Shown: in pieces, positions 60,190 to 64,000 of the stretch | Position numbering within the stretch: position 1 is the stretch's first letter | Layout: each line of letters opens with the position of its first letter | From: Elymus sibiricus | Taxonomy: Eukaryota; Streptophyta; Magnoliopsida; Poales; Poaceae | Reading direction: 5' to 3' | DNA: 64,000 nucleotides | Assembly: GCA_039707655.1 (NCBI GenBank) | Contig: CM077676.1 | Location: forward strand, 373,864,114-373,928,113 | Notes under the pieces: generated by a model | Database searches by the model: none | What the model saw: only the letters and a program-made list of their open reading frames with translations | Told to the model about the DNA's origin: nothing | Translations under genes and position numbers: made by a program

Positions 60190-60571
60190 GTAGATGCGCG
60201 TGCGGTGCGCCGCCGCCTACTTCCCACCCTTCCCGCGCACATAAATCCCTGCGCCTGCCCTGTCTTTGCCCCTCGGTGCTCCGTCTTCCCCGAGGCCCAA
60301 AATCAATTGCCGTCCCGGAGCAACTCCGGCCCCCGCTTCGCCTCGCCTTGCCTCGAAAGGTTCGCCGCCGCCAACCGTGCTCTGCTCACCCACTCCCACG
60401 CGCTGCCTCTCGCTAGTCTTGTGCTGTTGCTGCCCTCTGCGGCGTTTGGTCGAACAGCTGGTGGGTCGGGTGTCCTCCCGGCGCCGCGGATCTGTCGTGC
60501 GGTGGATGAACGCCGCGGCTGGCGGGGTCCCGTGGTGTCTCGCGGTGGATTCGATGGCTGAGTACTACTGA
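60190..60571 (+). promoter_or_regulatory. Upstream copy of duplicated ACLB promoter/leader
   Basis: This block is a diverged copy of 60685-61074, about 495 bases upstream. Shared landmarks in order: ATAAATCC (60241), CCCAAAATCAATT, GGAGCAA.TCC, CGAAAGGTTCGCC, CCAACCGTGCTC, CTCTGCGGCGTTT, GTCGAACAG.TGGTGGGTCGGG, GGCGCCGCGGATCTG and CCCGTGGTGTCTCGCGG. Its TATA equivalent is weakened to ACATAAAT. It could be a second, weaker transcription start or a dead duplicate. Confidence 0.75.
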
Positions 60572-60734
60572 TAATCCAAATACTCATATTTCATACTACG
60601 ACGAAATCCAGCTGAAGTAGTAGATGGATTGCGACGGATCCCCGCATCCATCATTCGAGGTAGTTGTGCGACCAGTACAGCGAACTACCTGCACGCTGGC
60701 GTGCGTCGCCTACTCACCATCTGCTTCCCGCCGC

Positions 60735-60741
60735 TATAAAT
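60735..60741 (+). promoter_or_regulatory. TATA box of ACLB
   Basis: TATAAAT lies in a GC-rich promoter (CCCGCCGCTATAAATCC). It is the only good plus-strand TATA match close upstream of the ACLB coding region; the duplicated upstream copy has ACATAAAT. Confidence 0.65.
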
Positions 60742-60888
60742 CCTTCTACCTGTCCGCTCCGTCCGCCCCGGCCGAGCGAGCGAGACCCAAATCAATTTTA
60801 CTCCGGGAGCAATTCCGCCCCCGCCCCCGCCCCGCCCCGCCTCGCCTCGGAAGGTTCGCCCGCCGCTGCCAACCGTGCTCGCCCACAC

Positions 60889-60930
60889 ATGAATGCGCCC
60901 ACTCCCACTCCCACGCACTGCCTCCTCTAG
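60889..60930 (+). CDS. Possible short upstream ORF (13 codons) in the ACLB leader
   Basis: ATG at 60889 starts MNAPTPTPTHCLL and stops at 60928-60930, inside the predicted 5' leader. The ATG lies in a stretch of about 15 bases that the upstream leader copy lacks. If this part is in the mature mRNA, ribosomes would meet it before the main start. Whether it is translated is unknown. Confidence 0.35.
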   Translation: MNAPTPTPTHCLL

Positions 60931-61074
60931 TCTTCTGCTCTCTGCGGCGTTTCGTCGAACAGTTGGTGGGTCGGGCCGTGCGGGTGTTGCCCCCGGCGCC
61001 GCGGATCTGCCGCGCGGCGGAAGCCGCGGCCGGCGGGATCCCGTGGTGTCTCGCGGGGATCTCGCGCCTACTGT

Positions 61075-61952
61075 TTTGATTTTTTTGGGTGGGAACGGCT
61101 TGCCTGCTTGCTTGGTGCGTTTGATCCGAATTCGACCGAGAAATGCCCCCCTTTGGCGCGAGCTTTGTTTCGTGTTTGACGGGCTGCTGCGTTGTCGTGT
61201 GGGTACTGGCGGCAGCTTTCGCGGGGTTTTGTCGGTTTGGAGCTCTGGCGCAAATTCATTTGGTTAGCCCAGGTGTTACGGTCCTTTTTTAGTCGCTGCT
61301 ATAAATTGTCTTTTAGGGATCTTGGTGCAAACGCAGACTTAGTATACTATGAAACTTCAAGTAGTTGGGCGATTGTGGAATAAAATGTGCTGGTGCGTCA
61401 TGTTTGCTTGAGATCCGGTCTTCTTCTCAGATTTTTTCAACAACTTTATATCCTATTAGTTTTGATGATCAGACAACTTGATTCTGATTTAGTCTCCAGA
61501 AGTAGTGCGTAACAAGAACTGAATATGCTGGTGCATCGTGTTTGAGATCTGGTGCAGTGTGCAGATGTCAGCCTCCTTCTATGGTATACTTATAGGGATC
61601 AAGCAATTTAACCCCTTTAGATTCTCCGAGTGTCCTGTTTTAGCAGTATTCACAACAGTGATTTGACACTAGGTTTTGGGAATAAAATGTCACTGGACCA
61701 AGTGCCTGGTCACTTTTGGGTGAATTTGAACTTTACACTAGGTGTTTATTTTTGTAGTTTTTGTCTAGTTATCATGTTGGATACTGGGCTTATGCTTGAC
61801 ATATCATATCAACATTTCTTTCATTGTGCTAAAGTGATTTCATTCTATTCTGGTACTTTGACGACTAGTAGGGTAGGGGGCTTATGATTTATGGTTTTCT
61901 GAATAGTAGCTATTTGTGTGGTTATCGTAGGCTAATACCTGTTAATTTTCAG
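61075..61952 (+). other. 5'-UTR intron of ACLB (approximate 5' limit)
   Basis: T-rich intron-like sequence ending in GTTAATTTTCAG at 61952. No ORF with conserved content is present. Leader introns of this size are common in plant housekeeping genes. The donor site is not fixed (see the first-exon entry). Confidence 0.65.
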
Positions 61953-61964
61953 GGGAAGTAAATC

Positions 61965-63652
61965 ATGGCGACTGGTCAAATTTTCTCGAAAACCACCCAA
62001 GCGTTATTCTATAATTATAAGCAACTTCCTATCCAGCGGATGCTTGATTTTGACTTCCTATGTGGTATATATTCTCCCTATCATTGGTTTAAAAGGATTG
62101 TATAGTGTTTCTGTTTTGCTTCTTTCTTACTGATAATTTGCACTGCCTGATAGGGAGAGAAACACCTTCTGTTGCTGGAATCATCAATCCTGGTTCTGAT
62201 GGGTTCCAGAAGCTTTTTTTTGGACAAGAAGAAATTGCTATTCCAGTTCATCCTACGTGAGCTCTCTGCTTCCTCATTTATCTTGTTTGATTGAACAAGA
62301 AGAGTGTGGTTCTTATTTCAGATGGAGGGATACTACATTACAGTTTGCTAGCTCAATATTCATGTGTGAACAATTTATCTATTCATGTATCTTTTGTAGA
62401 ATTGAAGCTGCTTGCAATGCACACCCAACTGCGGATGTGTTTATCAACTTTGCATCCTTCCGGAGGTTAGTTATAGCATTGATAATCTGTCTGAGAAATA
62501 CTGCATGATCTGGAGCAACTACAATTTCACTGTATTTTCTAAATCTGCAGTGCGGCTGCTTCTTCAATGACAGCTTTGAAGCAGCCAACTCTCCGAGTTG
62601 TAGCCATTATAGCAGAGGGAGTTCCTGAATCAGACGCAAAGCAGCTAATTAGTTATGCACGTGCTAACAACAAGGTAAGGATTATATTTTACATGGAATT
62701 ACTGCTTTTAAGTTCGGGTGTGATCACCGGTTCTCATCATAAAGTGCTTAGAATAAGACAATTTCATATCAATTAGTGAAGGAGTATATCCCTATGGACA
62801 CATTTGTAAACTAAATGATGGCTTGTGAGCTTGAGCAATATGATAACTTCTATATATATAATCGGAGCATTTGCTTTTTCTGTTAATGCAGGCTGACACT
62901 GGCCTGCATATTTATTGTTTATTTTTGCTAAGTGATTTAGTGTTATTTGTAGGTCATCATTGGACCTGCAACAGTCGGAGGAGTTCAGGCTGGTGCTTTC
63001 AAGATTGGTGATACTGCTGGAACCATTGACAACATAATTCAATGCAAGCTGTACAGACCCGGATCAGTTGGTTTTGTGTCTAAATCGGTATGCTTCAATT
63101 TCGTTGTTAATAAACTTACTTCCTTCATCACATGTATTTCTGTATGATTCACGTCCATAAATAAAGTAACAGAATAAAAAGAACTGTCCATTGTGTCTGT
63201 AAGGACGACTTTTTATTTACATATATATGGAGAGTCTTAGAACTTTAGAACACGATTATGATGCTTCGGCTTTTATCTTTCTATTTGGAAAAATGTGGAG
63301 AGCTCCTGACTTTCCATTTGTTTTCATTACAGAATTCCACTTCTTTAATTTGACTACTGATTAGTATATATTCTCAACTGTATATTTTGATTACTACTTA
63401 CAAACTGAACTTCCATTACTTCATAGGGTGGCATGTCAAATGAGCTGTACAACACCATTGCAAGAGTGACTGATGGTATATATGAAGGTACCTTGTTTGT
63501 GAATAAATGTAAATGTCACATTTACTGGTTCACATGATTAATGCACCCATGCTAACTTTTTCTTAACGTATTCAGGGATTGCAATTGGGGGAGATGTTTT
63601 CCCTGGCTCAACTCTTTCAGATCACATTCTGCGTTTTAATAACATACCTCAG
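61965..63652 (+). CDS. ACLB: ATP-citrate lyase subunit B (ATP-citrate synthase beta chain), exons 2-8, continues past window
   Basis: Coding exons: 61965-62064, 62154-62256, 62400-62465, 62551-62674, 62953-63087, 63427-63487 and 63576-63652, all with GT...AG introns and matching phases, totalling 666 bases or 222 codons. The product starts MATGQIFSKTTQALFYNYKQ and includes FDFLCGRETPSVAGI, FGQEEIAIPVHPT, ADVFINFASFRS, KVIIGPATVGGVQAG, GFVSKSGGMSNELYNTIARV and GGDVFPGSTLSDHI. It is the Rossmann-like CoA-binding part shared with succinyl-CoA synthetase alpha. Plant ACLB is about 608 residues; the remaining ligase part with its phosphohistidine and the citrate-synthase-like part lie to the right. 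With ACLA it forms the cytosolic heteromer that makes acetyl-CoA and oxaloacetate from citrate, CoA and ATP. ATG 61965 is the start because it matches the conserved N-terminus and closely follows an acceptor. No lesion is seen. Confidence 0.97.
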
Positions 63653-64000
63653 GTTTGACACTTAACATCTCTATGGGACTGAGCTTCAGTGCCTTAAGGC
63701 ACCTATATAGAAATAGATAGTGCTAACCTTCTTCCTGTAGTGTATGTTCATCATCTTTGTCGCACAAGTGTCCTTCTAATATTGTATTTTTCATCTCTGG
63801 CATGATTGGACACCCACAGGATGTCACTGTTACATGTTCCTTTATCACATCCTTTTAGTCTTCTAACTTTCGGAGGCTACTCCTTTACCATAACTTTGGC
63901 GTATCTCTATTGTCTTTGTATCCACTCCCATTTATATTTTTAGGACAAAATGGTTGTTTGGCGCACAAGTATGCTTTCACGATAATTCCATCCCTGCATT
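63653..64000 (+). other. ACLB intron, cut by window edge
   Basis: It starts GTTTGACA after the CAG codon at 63650-63652. The next exon, expected to encode VKMMVVLGELGG-like sequence, is not found before 64000, so this intron is longer than 348 bases. Confidence 0.8.

Larger units (their letters stand above)
60685..61074 (+). promoter_or_regulatory. ACLB-proximal promoter and first (non-coding) exon region
   Basis: It carries a good TATA box, TATAAAT at 60735-60741, about 1.2 kb before the start codon, followed by a C-rich, GC-rich leader typical of cereal first exons. The coding exon at 61953 begins straight after a splice acceptor (TTTTCAG), so the leader is spliced from here across a 5'-UTR intron. 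The exact donor is not certain; GTGGGT near 60965 and GTGCGT at 61115 are candidates. The transcription start should be about 25-35 bases after the TATA box. Confidence 0.75.

Noticed and set aside
63944..63990. AG followed by an open stretch with KMVV-like codons, as a possible next ACLB exon
   Set aside because: After the first residues it does not match the conserved ACLB continuation (GELGG...), so I treat it as intron sequence.

Overview
The window is nuclear DNA of a Triticeae grass (wheat, Aegilops or barley relative). The evidence is a dense nest of LTR retrotransposons of recognisable Triticeae types (Angela-like Copia, Athila-like and chromovirus-like Gypsy), next to a plant intron-containing gene and a cereal-type NLR resistance-gene relic. 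I see no bacterial, viral or organellar segment and no tRNA or rRNA gene.

Layout from left to right. Bases 1-4912 are the 5' half of a minus-strand Athila-like Gypsy element (gag-pol, then its LTR at 3394-4912). It sits inside a second, plus-strand Gypsy element whose 3' part is 4913-9991. Bases 9992-10493 are LRR-coding sequence of an NLR gene on the minus strand. Bases 10494-56003 are one nested block whose outermost member is a minus-strand Copia element (A). Bases 56004 to about 57110 are the upstream NB-ARC and LRR part of the same NLR gene. Bases 57111-58515 hold three degenerate tandem repeats of roughly 0.5 kb. Bases 58516-60180 are intergenic and include a probable miniature DNA transposon. 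From about 60190 to the right edge lies the plus-strand gene for the beta subunit (ACLB) of ATP-citrate lyase; its first seven coding exons (222 codons) are visible.

Nest inside element A: A (10494-56003, target duplication CTTAT) carries in its 3' LTR a chromovirus-like Gypsy element B (11564-45820, target duplication GAAAC). B's 5' LTR holds a solo LTR C (12159-16296, duplication CCGCG). B's gag holds an Angela-like Copia element D (20766-28674). D's LTR holds a gag-only, non-autonomous Copia-like element E (28675-39597). The interior of A also holds solo LTR F (48757-50437, duplication AATAC). One deletion junction near 39597 removed the end of E, the end of D and part of B's gag/protease region.

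The ATP-citrate lyase gene is the only gene in the window that looks functional; it makes cytosolic acetyl-CoA. The NLR is a pseudogene: it lacks the P-loop end, has frameshifts and a nonsense codon, and is broken by two retrotransposon insertions. Removing element A and one copy of its target duplication rejoins the NLR reading frame exactly. I found no credible undescribed biological system. The most useful points are the exact NLR disruption, the tandem duplication of the ATP-citrate lyase promoter and leader, the multi-element deletion junction, and the structure of the gag-only element E.
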